Of a stretch of DNA of 64,000 nucleotides, positions 34,906 through 46,137 are shown one piece after another; position 1 is the stretch's first letter; every line of letters begins with the position of its first letter. The notes beneath the pieces were generated by a model, which was given only the letters and a program-made list of their open reading frames with translations, was not told where the DNA came from and ran no database searches. The translations under genes were made by a program, and so were the position numbers. The stretch comes from Trametes villosa (taxonomy: Eukaryota > Basidiomycota > Agaricomycetes > Polyporales > Polyporaceae): NCBI GenBank assembly GCA_002964805.2, contig PUDQ02000049.1, positions 434,001 through 498,000 on the forward strand, given 5' to 3'.

Positions 34906-37453
34906 ATGCCCTCCATACTTGAACGCCTGCGGAAACGCACATTGAGCCATCGGAGTTCAGCATCCGCTCAACTCACCGAGCTGCCCGTGTCGGCTCCAAT
35001 CGCAAGCAGCCCTCTTCCTACCTCCCGCTCAGAACCCTCGCTCGTCGACCGCAGGATCATCGAAGATCTCCCTGCACTACTTGGGGCTCTTGAAAGAGAA
35101 GCCGACGACCGTGGAGCGTTGAAGCCTCCGCGCCCGCGCAAGCGGTCCGGCTTGGGCAGTCTCAACATCACCCGTAGGAGCGAATCTCCCAAACGCGAAG
35201 AGCAACCACGAGACTCCTCTGAAAAGGAAAACCAGGATGGTCCTTCCAGATTTCAGAGTCCCATTTCATCGCGGTGGAAGGGCAAGAGTCGCACATCGAA
35301 TCCCTCCCAACAGAACACCGGAACCACGAGCTCTCCTTGGTCGACGTTTGGCCGACATCGCCAGCAGTCCAGGAACATGCCATACAGTGGCTATCTCCAC
35401 TCTCGGCGGGGATCTCACGTCAACCCATCCGCGGTCTACGGTTCTTCTTCGAGCAACACCGGCGGCATTCACAACGCCTCGAATTTGACTTCGGCCTCTC
35501 AGTCCCCTCCTGGTACGCATTCCAATCCATCGCGCATATCCGTGGCCATGATCAGCACCGGAAGCTCGCACCAAACGTTCGGCAGGCAGAGCCCGGCGGA
35601 TACGCGGGCCAGATCTCCGTCCCTGTCGCGCGGACCTGCTGCAAGTTTGGTTCGTTTTCCGCCTTCCGTGGACAACGTGTCCGCGACCATGCCTCCACTC
35701 TATGTGGTGAACTCTCTCTCGACCCATACCCACGAAGACCTACCACTAAACCCGAACACCCAGCACCCTGTCAATGACGAACATTCCACGTTAGATGCGC
35801 CCGTCCGCCCTCCATCCGATCATGACCTGAGTCCACGAACGACCCCCAGCACTCCCTCCAGCTTCCATGAACACCACGACCTCCCATCCTCCGAGTCTCA
35901 GCCGGCGGCTGAGACGATGCGCGAATGCAGTGTTTCGGGAGGCGGGCCGCGGCCTGGCGACGGGCGACTGTTGCCATCGGCATGTGCCGAGCCTCATGCC
36001 CAGCATGCGTCGCGCGAGGGATCCCTCGAGCCTTGTTCTCCATCCCGCTTTATACCCCCCTCTTCACCGTTTCCCACATCGCCGACACTGCTAGACGGTG
36101 AGCACCAGATCGGCCCCGCATCGCGCCAGCGACTGACCCACCCCGCCTGCGCCAGCGGAGAACCGCAGCGACGGCGTTCTCGATAACTTATCGCGTTCTT
36201 CAAACACCGATTTCTGCGAGCGCGAAGGCGAAGGCGATATCCGGATGGCAGAACCACGAGATGCGACGAACACGTTGAACAGAAAGGCTGGCGACACGCG
36301 CGGCGCGCACAAAAAGGGCCTGAGCATCATCAGCCCGCGCGCAGGGACACACGTGAAGCCGCGGAGCAGGCGCATCTCGCAACTCAGCGAGCCGTCCACC
36401 CCGACCGCGTCGTCCTTGAAAGAAAACGGAGGTGCTGGCTCATCCTCATCCACCGTCTTTCCCACTACCCCCGAGTCGCCCACTCCCCTGCGTGTTCCAC
36501 GCACGCCGCGTACCGCAAGCGAGCCTGGCCTGAGGTCCGTCTCAGAGAAGTCCGTTCTCGAGACACCGGTGAACACGAAGGGCAAGCGGAAGGCGGATGA
36601 AGTCGACACCACTCCCCCCGACCAGCGCGCTGCTGCTCAGCACACTAAATTTGTACTTCCGGAAGGTGGTCATCGTGAGTACTTACATCCTCATGCCCCG
36701 GCTTTCCTGATCGCCGTGCAGGCTCCCATCACGTCTCCGAAGTCTCTCGTGCGCCTTCTTCCTATCAGGGACGCAAACGTGCACGTTTGTCCACCACCAC
36801 TCCCTCGCCCAGCCCCTCTCCTAGACCAGCTTCCCTATCGCGACACCCGACCGACTCATGGCCCAGCCGCTCTGGCATCCCGACAGCCCTCCATCGTGCG
36901 GCTTCCAAAAGCGCATCTATGCGCTCCGGCGCCCGCCCGGAGTCCATGATCGCCACCGCGCATAGAAACTCCAGCCGGCGGAAAAGCCTGTCAGAGATAT
37001 CCATCCCGATCAGTGCGCTCGTTGCCCCCCATGCGCCCTCCGTCAGCGTACGCTCAAGTATGTACCACATGCGCGACCCGAGAAAACCACCTCGCATCCA
37101 ACCCACCCCATGGCACCTCCGACTCAACACCCCTGACCAGGAAGGCTCGCCTATACATGCCTGGTTCTTCTTCGTTGGCTTCGTCCTCTTCCCTCTCTGG
37201 TGGGTCGCAAGCGTATGGAGAATCCCGCAGACGCGGCTGGTCGGTGGCACGGACACGGAGAAGGCCGTCACGCTCGACGACCCGCAGGTAGAACACGGTG
37301 AGTACTCTCCACGCCTCTTGAGGATGTCCCTCAAGGCTATCCCGTACAGATGCGCGGTCATGGCGAAGACGCTGCCGCATCATGTCCTTGGTATCGCTGG
37401 TCACATACATCCCGTTCATCGTCTTGGTCGCCATCTTTGTCCCTCGCAGCTAA
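34906..37453 (+). CDS. serine-rich protein with two C-terminal membrane segments
   Basis: Exons 34906-36097, 36156-36674, 36722-37297 and 37350-37453 give 796 residues. The stop at 36184-36186 in the first open frame lies just beyond the first intron, so it is not a gene break. The first ~650 residues are low-complexity Ser/Pro/Arg-rich with many SP/TP sites, suggesting phosphorylation and disorder. Near the C-terminus are the conserved-looking blocks HAWFFFVGFVLFPLWWVASV and SLVTYIPFIVLVAIF, two probable membrane helices separated by a charged loop, ending FVPRS. I do not know the family. The start MPSILERLRKRTLSHRSS follows a probable 5'-UTR intron (GTGAGTACTG...CAG at about 34847-34904). 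Divergent from the epsin gene, 555 bases between starts. Confidence 0.75.
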
Positions 37454-37753
37454 TCTCTTTCATTCGCGATATATCGACACCCCTTACGCGGTCCGCGCCA
37501 CCCTTTCGCGCCGTTCTCGAGCCCCGGTCTCCGTGTATTACCCACAATCCTTCCACCGCCCATTCATTCGAACAGTCTTGGTTGATCAGTTCGCAGCCGG
37601 ACCCTACGCGCCTCTGCGAAATACTCTACATTCCGCGCCCCCGGACATGTTGTGCAGTAGATACATGTCGGAAGTCAAGCTAATACATGTTGTTCAGAAG
37701 TCTGTCGTCTTGGAGGGGTACGAGTGTCGTACCTATACCTGTCAATGTAACCC

Positions 37754-38554
37754 CTATGAATCGTCATCAACGTCTAGGTCTCCCTCAATACCCGCGCCCT
37801 CCCCTGTGTCGTCGAACACGACCTCGTTCGCATCGTACTCCCAGTTCTCGGCGTTTTGGGTGTAGTCCTCTTCGTACTCCGTGTACGTGGTCTCCACCTG
37901 CATCGGCTGGGCAGTACTCGACGTGCCGTTGGTCGCAGGCGCGGATTCGGCGAGAGATGTCTTGACCGCCGTCAAGATATCATACATCTTATTCTCGTAG
38001 CGGTCTTCCAGCTCTTCGACAATCTGTTACTGGTGTCGGCGAGATGATAACAGCGCGCGGCGACATGGTGCGTACCACATATAGCTCGACCGGCTCTGTA
38101 GGCGCGAGGTTCACTATTTGCAGCTTCTCGGCCTTGGTGAGGTCCCACTCTCCGAGTGCCCGGGTGAGCTGCGCGATGCCCTCCGCGGTTTGCGATCCCG
38201 TAGGCTGATAGTCGGCTGATAGATATTGAATAGCCTAGGGCCGCCGCTAACGTCAGTCGGCCTCTGCCTCTGGTAACATGCATTGAGCGTGTGAAGGATG
38301 CATACCTCGACCTCGACCGTCCTTAGGTTCTCCGAGATGTCATCTGTATGGGACTGGTGTTTGGGAGGAAGGCCCGCAGCCTCCTCTTCCTTTTTGATGC
38401 GTAGTGCAGTCTTGGTTCGGGCGAGATGGTCACTCTCGAGCTCTTTTAGGAGCGTGAGGACTTCGTAGTTGGAAAGCAGCGCCGAGCGTTGGTTGAGAAC
38501 CTTTCAAGGATTTAGTGCACGGTCTTCATTGTGCGTTGCTGCACCGACCTCCAT
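37754..38554 (-). CDS. RPC9: RNA polymerase III subunit C17 (Rpc9/CRCP, Rpb4 family)
   Basis: This subunit forms the stalk of RNA polymerase III with C25 and is needed for initiation. Exons 38549-38554, 38306-38500, 38076-38234 and 37754-38023 give 209 residues. The first exon holds only ATGGAG; splicing continues as VLNQRSALLSNYEVLTLLKEL, the typical start of the family. The middle (AIQYLSADYQPTGSQ, LGEWDLTKAEKLQIVNLAPT, VELYVIVEELEDRY) matches the HRDC-like fold of Rpb4-type subunits. The C-terminus is acidic (EEDYTQNAENWEYD ... DVDDDS) and longer than I expect for yeast. Divergent from NOT2, with 244 bases between start codons. Confidence 0.9.
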
Positions 38555-38798
38555 GATTACTATAGCATATACTCGGGTCTAGAAATACAGATAGAGCGTG
38601 ACAGCAGCAGCGAGTTTAATTTGCGGGAGTCGCGGAGGAGGTCGAGGTCGGTAGTCAAGTCATGCTCGGCGGCGGGCGCTCGCTGTGCATTCCCGCTTTC
38701 TCCGCCACCATCATCCGACACAGCGAGCAAAGCCTCTTTATCTCGTCGTCCACGTCGCCTCTCCGCTTTCCGTCGCACCTCGCCTATCCTTGAAAACC

Positions 38799-40842
38799 AT
38801 GCATCGAGCAGGTAATCGCAAAGGCTCACAAGACCATGCCGGCGTGTTTACATTCCGCGCAGGTCAACCCCCGCAGCGTCCACCAAGCCTCGCCCCCAAC
38901 CCTGCGCTCGGCGGGCCCTACCGCGGGCCCTATCCGGGCTACGGCATGCCCCAGCGGAACGTGACACCCGCGTACCCGATCCTGCCGAACCAGCGGACGG
39001 TCGTGCCCCAGCCATCACCCAACTTCCTGCAGCAGCGCGGGCAGAGCAATTTCCCGTTCAACGCCAGCGGCCTCCAGCAGCAGCAGGCGCAGACGCAGGC
39101 CCAGCTCGCCGCCCAGCAGACGACGCTCACGCACGCCGCCCACCAGCAACAAACGCAGGGCTCCGGCGCCAGTTCGACCCTCCCCCCGCACCTCGCGCAA
39201 AATGCAGCGCCCAGCCTCGGGACGGCCCCCTCGGTGTCGTCCCAGAGCGAAGTCGGGCTCGATCCGAACGACTTCCCCGCGCTCGGGGCAACGCCCGCGA
39301 ACAACTCATCGGGCGCATCAAGTGGGAACACGGCGAGCTACGCGACGCAGGCGGGGACAGGAGCGGGGAGCAGCGGGGCGCAGGCTGGGAATGGCGCGGC
39401 AGGTAACCAGCCACGGGACTTCACCCCGGAAGACTTTCCTGCGCTAGGAGGACAAAACCAGGCAACACAGCAGCAGGCGCAACAGGCCCAGCAAGCACCC
39501 GCAGAAGGTCACCCCCCTGGCCTGAACGGCTTCCAGCACGCAGACCAGCAACATCGACAGAACCTCCTCGGTTCGCTAACAGGGGGCGCGCCGGGGCAGC
39601 AGCAGCCAGGGCTATTGAACTTGGGTCAGACGAGGAATGTACACCCGGGCTTCCAGACGGAGGACAAGCAGCGGGTACGTTCCGTCGCTCATGAACGTGT
39701 GACTTTGTGCCTTACAGCTCATAGCCCTTTCCCGTGAAGAACAACCATGCAAACGCAGCTGCGTGGAACTCCCCAAACATCAACCCAAGTGCACAACAAG
39801 TGGGAACCTTCCCGAATGGGCAGCAAAACCACGTCCAGAACGCGCAGGCTCAAACGCCCGGGCAGCAGCCACAACAACAACAAGGACAGCATCTGAACGC
39901 CCCTCCAGGCGTACCACCACCGGCCTTCTCATCGCAGCAACCAACACCCGCGCAGCAGACGCCATACGTTGCGAACGGGAACGTTGCAGGTGATGAGACA
40001 CGTCATCTGTTTGCGAACTTTAGCTCACGCGCGTGCTCGTAGTGCCACAAACGCCGGCTCAGCAAGTACTCATGTCACCCGCGGACCGCTGGGGGCTTCT
40101 AGGGCTACTAGCGCTCATTAAGAGCACGGATCCCGATTCAAGTCTGCTCGCAATAGGCACAGACCTGGGGACAATGGGGCTGGACATGCAGAATCCTGGG
40201 TACGCACTATGCCCGTGGATGCACGTTCCGCTTGGCTGACCAGAGATGCTCTAGAAGTCTGTACTCAACGTTCATCACTCCTTGGGCGGACTCCTCGGCT
40301 GCGCATACAGTAGAGCCCGACTTCCACCTACCGGCGTGCTACAACGTGCAGCCTCCTCCGCCGGGTCCCAACAAGGCGGCCGCATTCAGCGACGAGACAT
40401 TGTTCTTCATGTTCTACGCGTCTCCTCGGGATGCCCTCCAGGAAATCGCTGCACAGGAGCTGTACGTGGTTCCATGCCTCTTTCCCGCGTCATGTGGCCC
40501 ATACCTCCTATTGATAGGTACAACCGGAATTGGCGGTACCACAAGGAGCTGCGTCTCTGGCTCACAAAGGAGACCGGCACCCAGCCGTCGCAGAAAGTGC
40601 CCGGCGGCGAGCAGGGCACGTACTCGTACTGGGACCCGGAGATGTGGGAGAAGGCGCGCAAGGAGATGACGGTGCTCTACTCGGACCTCGAGGAGAAGCT
40701 CCCCAATTTCGCGCCCGTCCCGCCGCTGCAGCAGCAGCTCAACGCGCCCCCGCAACAGCAGCAGCAGCAGCAGCAGCACGCGAACGCGCAGCCCGCGCGA
40801 GTAGGCTCCGCGTTCCAGGGGATCGCCATGGGCGCGATGTGA
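38799..40842 (+). CDS. NOT2: CCR4-NOT complex subunit NOT2 (CNOT2)
   Basis: Scaffold subunit of the CCR4-NOT mRNA deadenylation complex. Exons 38799-39674, 39740-39989, 40043-40199, 40255-40461 and 40518-40842 give 604 residues. The N-terminal two thirds are low-complexity, rich in Gln, Ala, Pro and Asn, with two DPNDFPALG/TPEDFPALG-type motifs. The C-terminal NOT-box includes DRWGLLGLLALIK, GSLYSTFITPW, DETLFFMFYASPRD, ELYNRNWRYHKELRLWL, and a final Gln run (CAG/CAA repeats near 40750-40780). The acceptor at 40254 was chosen because only it restores GSLYSTFITPW. The start MHRAGNRKGSQD is preferred over the upstream in-frame ATG (38685), which lies in the shared promoter. Confidence 0.92.
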
Positions 40843-41311
40843 GCCTGCCGCCGAAGAAGCAGGATCCGCGCCTATTTGTGTTGTCGTCGTCGACTCGGAC
40901 AGAAACGCTCCGCCTCTGCCGCTCCGTCTTCCCGCTCCGTCCCTTCTCGCCCGCCGTTCACGTTATTTGTTGGTGCTCTCCCTTTCTTCCCAGTCACCGA
41001 GCTATCATACGCTTGTATCTGTAAGCCATACTGTTTGAATCATATCCACCCCGTCTATTGGCTGTCAGCTGTTCACTTCTGCTCGCGAGTCCCTGGGCGA
41101 ACATCATCATCAACCAACTCAATATCGGCAAACACCCGGTCTGCTTCTTCACGGTTTTCATCTTAGGCTCAACGATGTCTCCATTCCAGACCGTGCAAGT
41201 AGATATAGATAATGTAAAGGACCCCGCACCAAGAAAGCAATCCGGATCGGTCAAGCGGTAAGTCCTGTCATCCCCCTCCTCCCCCCTCCCTCTCTCTCAT
41301 CTCAACCAACC

Positions 41312-43801
41312 CTATAGCGGGAACTTCAGCGACAGCTCGAGGATCTTGTTCATCGCGTCCACCCGGTAGTTGTCCTGGGTGACTGCTAGGGGCACCAGCC
41401 CGTCGAGGAATGTGAGCAGCTGAGGGGCGGCCGTCGAGTACTGCGGCCAGGAGAAGAGCGACTTCCCGTTCGGGTCCAGGTTGTTGACGAAGTTGATCAG
41501 GTAGTCCGCCAGGTCGCCGCCGCCGTAGACGTTCAGGATGTCCGTCCCGTGCGCCTGCGGCGCAAGTGTCAGTCAACCGCACACGAACTCAAGCTCGAGC
41601 TAGGAGAGCGTACCGAACCGAGCGCGGGGAGGCCCTTCAGGCGCTTGTTCACTGCAGAACACCGGTGAGTATCCTCCCCCCAACTCAGAGTGAGCCGTTA
41701 CTTACAGAACGACCACATCGGCTGCTTCCCGGACCTGTTTTGGAGCAGGAGCCTGCGCGGCGCCTGGAAGACGAGGTCGCCCTGCATGGACGCGAGGCGC
41801 TTGAATTGCGGGGTGAGCGCGTTCAGGATGCCCGTATTGAACGGCGAGCCCTGCGTGATGTCCTGGGGGTACAGCGTGAGGAGCTGGTCGAGGTCGGTTG
41901 ACGAGGCCTGCGGGAGGTAGTTGCTCTGGATGTACTTGCGCAGGTCGGCGTTCGTGCTGGGGTTCGTGTCAGGGCGAGCGTGATGTGGCTGGGGGATGGC
42001 AACTTACGTGACGTTCGTCGTCGAGAGCGAGAAGACGGTTCCCTCGTCGTCACAATCCTTCCAAGTAGAGGTAAGCGGAGTGAACAAGGCTGTGGGCCTG
42101 GTTGATCTTACCCCCGTTACGAACGGGATACTCGCGACGACTCCCTGCTGCACCAACTTCTGCGGGGCATCGACCAGGAACTTTCCATCCACGCGGGGCA
42201 GCCACGCGAGGCGCAACGACTACAGCATCCGTCAGTCTCGCTATCCCCGACGAAGAAGATTCGCAGCGCACCTGGGGCGAAAAGATGTCGGGGGACGCGT
42301 CCACCGCCTTCTTGAGCGTGTCGAAGGGCACCTTGCGCAGGCAGCTGAGCGTGTCCGCCGCGCCCGTGCAGCCCGTCCGCGACACGAGCGCGTCGTAGTC
42401 CGGCTGGCCGTGCGAGATGTCGCCGACGGGGATGGGCGAGCCGGACTGCATGAACGCGCCGCGGAACAGGCCCTCGGTGTTGCCCCCGTTCGTGACCATG
42501 TGCAGCCCGACCGAAATCGCGCCCGCGCTCTCGCCCCATCTGTCCAACGGCGGCGGCACCAGTTAGCGATCAACGTTCACAGCGAGGGGATGGAGTGGGA
42601 ACGCGAGGATGCGCCGCGCGCCGCTCCACCCGGTGAGAACGCGACGCACATCGTGACCTTGGTGGGATCGCCACCGAACGCGGAGATGTACTTCTGGATC
42701 CACCGGAGCGCGAGGCGTTCTGAGGGTGCCAGATAAGCTATAAAAATCTCGATGGCGTCGGGGGCTGTGGGCACGCACGATCCTGCAGCCCGAGATTGCC
42801 TACGCCGGCGGCCTTGACTTCTTTGCTCGCGAGGAAGCCGTAGGCTGCGTGTTCGTTCACGTTCAGCACCAGGGGCGCCCTGCGTCCGCTAACGGGGCGA
42901 CTTACCGGAGACACTGCAAGATATTGTCAGACCGTGATGCGCGTCGATGGAGGGTATGTGCGCATTAACTCACCGATAGTTCATGCTGACGTAGATAACC
43001 GGCTCTCCCAGAGTAAGGGACCTGCTCACAATACTGCCTCCGTCGTACCTGAGGTGATGTCAGTCGACGTGTCACAAAGGGGTCTCGGCGGGTCTTCTAC
43101 ATACATGCTGGGGCTCCCGAGCTCGAAGCCGCCTACGAGGTCGTCAGACCGATATCCCAACGCGTACCTGGACCAAAAAGAACTCACCGCCAAAGATCCA
43201 CTGACATAGCGGGTGAATAGGTGAGCCCTGAATCCGTCCAGATATGTAACAACCGTGAGCGTACCGCGACGACAGGGAGCTTAGCACCGGCTTTGATGTT
43301 CGCAGGAACCACGACATTGATGGTGAGACCTGGTGGTACGGTCAGAGATGGTACTTATGCTAAAGCGGGGTTGGCATGCGACTCACAGTCTTCCTGCGAG
43401 GGGAACACCAGCTGGAAGATAGAGTTGACAACGAAGTTGACGGCATCCTCAGCTAGGTCCGAGGGAAGGTCAAAGTTAATGGCCTGCTGCGGGCAAGATG
43501 GGCCGAAAGCTGTGACGGTGTGGGTGCCCGTGTACGGGTCGACGGGCACAGGTTGGTTGAAGCGAAGGTCCCCAACGCTGGACATAGACGATGTGTTAGC
43601 GTGATGGAGTTGATGGGCACTGGCAGCGACCTACGGTGGCTTGCCGAAGGGTATGCCCAAGAACCTGTTCGTCTTTCCGTCGGTCGTGCCGACGAATGTG
43701 CCTTGGTCGAGCTGGACGGTGGGCGGCGCGCGCTCCTCGAGCGGTGCGGCGAGTACGAGCCCAGCGAGCAGCGGGAGAAGGCAGAGCGAACGGGCGAACA
43801 T
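41312..43801 (-). CDS. secreted type-B carboxylesterase/lipase (carotenoid ester lipase-like)
   Basis: An alpha/beta-hydrolase of the cholinesterase/lipase class. The start at 43801 gives a signal peptide (MFARSLCLLPLLAGLVLAAP). First exons are 43635-43801 and 43387-43577; roughly ten more follow, all with short introns, and the stop is at 41312-41314. Visible motifs: FLGIPFGKPPVGDLRF near the N-terminus, the oxyanion-hole GGG in WIFGGGFELGS, NYRVSAYGFLASKEV, LALRWIQKYISAFGGDP, the nucleophile serine in GESAG (near 42530), the acid-residue region SPFNTG and the catalytic histidine in SAHGTDI. The triad is therefore present. From memory the closest described relatives are basidiomycete carotenoid-ester/feruloyl-type lipases; the substrate is uncertain. 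The 3' end converges with NOT2. Confidence 0.9.
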
Positions 43802-45298
43802 TTCGCGTGGCAGAAAGGCGATGAGGGCCCTTGCTCCTCCGCCGTGCTCCCATCCATATTTTATAGCAACGGGCGAGCGTGCATGCAGCCCGAGCCTTGC
43901 GCGCAAACCGCCTCCGCCCCCGCCACGCTCGCCGGACTGACATCACCTCGCCCGCTCAATCCGCGTTCGGGCCCTGCGTAACCGTACAGGGCATGAGAAG
44001 TCGTGCAAATCACGGACCCGGACACCACTCACGAGAGGATCACACGGTGGCGAGACGCATGCAACGGAGATGAAGACAGGTCACATTGTGCGCGCCGCGG
44101 GCTGCGACGGACTAAATGGCTGCGCTTGCGTTTACGGGTGATAGGCTTGCTCTTCCGCGCGACCCTCGCTACCGAACGCCCCAAGAATGTGGCAAGGGAG
44201 CCGAGGGCGCTGGGGCCGCGCCGCCACGAGGGGCGTGCTCTTCGCGATGCGATGCCTAGCGCAGGCAAGATGTCTGCAGCCCGCCAGAGGATGGCAGATG
44301 ATGTCGCGTGCTGACCGAGACGGATGGAATGGTATGTCTTGGAACGACGTCCCTGTCCTAAGAAAGCAATCTTAGACCAGGGCGCATCACCGGTCGGCGA
44401 ATCAAGGGAAAACTGACCTCTGAGCAATGCTCCCGCTGACGCTGTCATGGGACCACCGCTGGTACACAAGCGATTCAGTCACTTCTTTGACATTGTCCGG
44501 CGGCCTTACCTCCGGGTTCGCGGAGACTGTTCCCATACACGAGGTACTAAAGATCAGCGGTCCGCTATATTTTTGTGAGCCGAGGTGACCGTGCAGCCGG
44601 GGATGCTTCTCGTCCTCATCGTGGTGCTTGAGAACGCGCGAAGGCCACAAGTTCAGCGGGTCTCGACGCATCCAGGTGGCAGAGACCTCAAAAACAACCG
44701 CTGCCTGCCAACAACAAGGCGATACTTCTTCCGTGGAACTCACAGTTTGTCACGGGGGGTTCACAGTCTCGGAGGGAAGGGGTTCACAGGGATGAGTCTC
44801 GGGCGTGATAGGGGCGTGAGGCGTGACAGGAGGCCTCGCGCGCGAGGTCGCGCGCAAATAAGCGCCTAACCCCCCGCGCGCGTTCGTTCACCGTCGCGTC
44901 TGCCCAGCAAGCTGATTGCCGCAGACTGTGAACGCGAGGCTGTGGACCTGACCGGTCGCAACCCCCCCGCGCCGCAATTGGCACGCCTCCCTGCCAAATT
45001 CAAGGGGAGCGGAATTATCTAGAGGACTGAAAGACTCACAGTTTCAGGCGCTACTTAATTCACATTCTCACCAGCGCCCGCGCGACGCTCCTCACGCTCG
45101 CAGCGCGCGCCCTCCCTCGAGCAGCGCTTGCTTGTATAGGCTTTAATTCAAGTGTAGACTATACCCACTGCAAATGAGACGCAGATACATACCTACGCAA
45201 TGGGTGGTCCGCGCGAAGGGGGGCGCGAGTTCGCGCGTGCCTCTACAGGTCGCGCGAGCGAGTGACGTGATGTGTTCCGGAATGTCAGCCCACAACAA
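43802..45298. other. intergenic region, GC-rich, no gene seen
   Basis: About 1.5 kb between the divergent starts of the esterase and the tRNA. The open frames here lack motifs and splice logic. Around 44740-45040 the element TCACAG recurs several times and CGCGCGA/TCGCGCG inverted pieces occur near 44838-44856 and 45232-45262; these could be regulatory but I cannot assign a role. Confidence 0.4.
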
Positions 45299-45408
45299 GG
45301 CGATATGGCCGAGCGGTCTAAGGCGCTAGAATCAGGTGTTGATGGGATTAGAACCTCATCCGCCGCATCTAGTCCGAAAGGGCGTGGGTTCGAATCCCAC
45401 TGTCGTCA
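45299..45408 (+). tRNA. tRNA-Leu (anticodon CAG) with 30-base intron
   Basis: The sequence folds as a class II tRNA. The acceptor stem GGCGATA pairs with TGTCGTC (two G-U pairs). The D arm GGCC...GGC is followed by anticodon stem CTAGA/TCTAG and loop AT-CAG-G, with anticodon CAG at 45333-45335. An intron (45337-45366) sits at the standard place one base 3' of the anticodon. A short variable arm (TCC-GAAA-GGG) is followed by the T arm GTGGG-TTCGAAT-CCCAC and discriminator A at 45408. Box A (TGGCCGAGCGG) and box B (GGTTCGAAT) are intact. Confidence 0.93.
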
Positions 45409-45413
45409 TTTTT
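45409..45413 (+). terminator. RNA polymerase III terminator (T5) of tRNA-Leu
   Basis: Five T residues directly follow the discriminator base, the standard Pol III stop signal. Confidence 0.85.
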
Positions 45414-46137
45414 GCCCCTACTGAGGCGTGCCAGTGAAGCTTTCCCAGTGACAAATGCTCAAGAACAACAACGTGTGTGCTGCAAAGGGTCAGGTTTCGC
45501 CAATGTATACATCCCATTACATTCTCTCAGGTACTATGGCTGCACTTCTGCTGAGCACAAGTATCTCAAGCCGCTACTTTTTCCGGCGGTGGGACCCAGA
45601 GTACTACCTAGACTTACAGTGCTTCATTTGCAGAGTAGTACGCATCATGCAAGTTCAGTGAATCTGTCAGACGCACAGCACACAAACTGTGCCGTTGCCA
45701 CTGCCAGGACCGATCTCTGGATTCCCGGGGTCCGAGCGATCCGAAGAGGGCAAGTGCGACGACCAGCGCCTACACATGTTTGCTTGGTTTGTCTCAGGCT
45801 CCTCCTCCCGTTCGTCCGCCCGCTCCTGCGAGAGTAGTTGCGCCCCGCCATGCAGTCTCTCTCAAATTCTTTGGCTTTCAATGGGAACATAGAGTGTCCA
45901 GGTGAGTCACGTGATAGTGGTCAATGAGCAGGCAGGACATGCCCCTGGGCCATGCGGCAGGACACCGTCAACCACCCCGGCGCTTCGTGCCTTTCTTCCT
46001 CCTTGGACTGTGGTCTCGCGGACTCGGCCTCACATTCTCGCACCCTAGACTGCTGACTCTCAGCCTCGGCTGTGTCGCACAGCCCAGGAGGGCCATCTAC
46101 TGCTGTGATCCGGACGCGGCCTGTCGGGCGAACAGAC
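45414..46137. other. region between tRNA and potassium transporter
   Basis: About 720 bases, presumably promoter and 5' UTR of the Trk gene. No supported coding exon. Confidence 0.45.

Noticed and set aside
36100..36190. Premature stop in the serine-rich membrane protein
   Set aside because: A 58-base intron at 36098-36155 removes it and the frame continues to the C-terminal helices.
44029..44469. 146-codon minus-strand open frame upstream of the esterase
   Set aside because: No recognisable motif, low coding character, isolated in GC-rich intergenic DNA.
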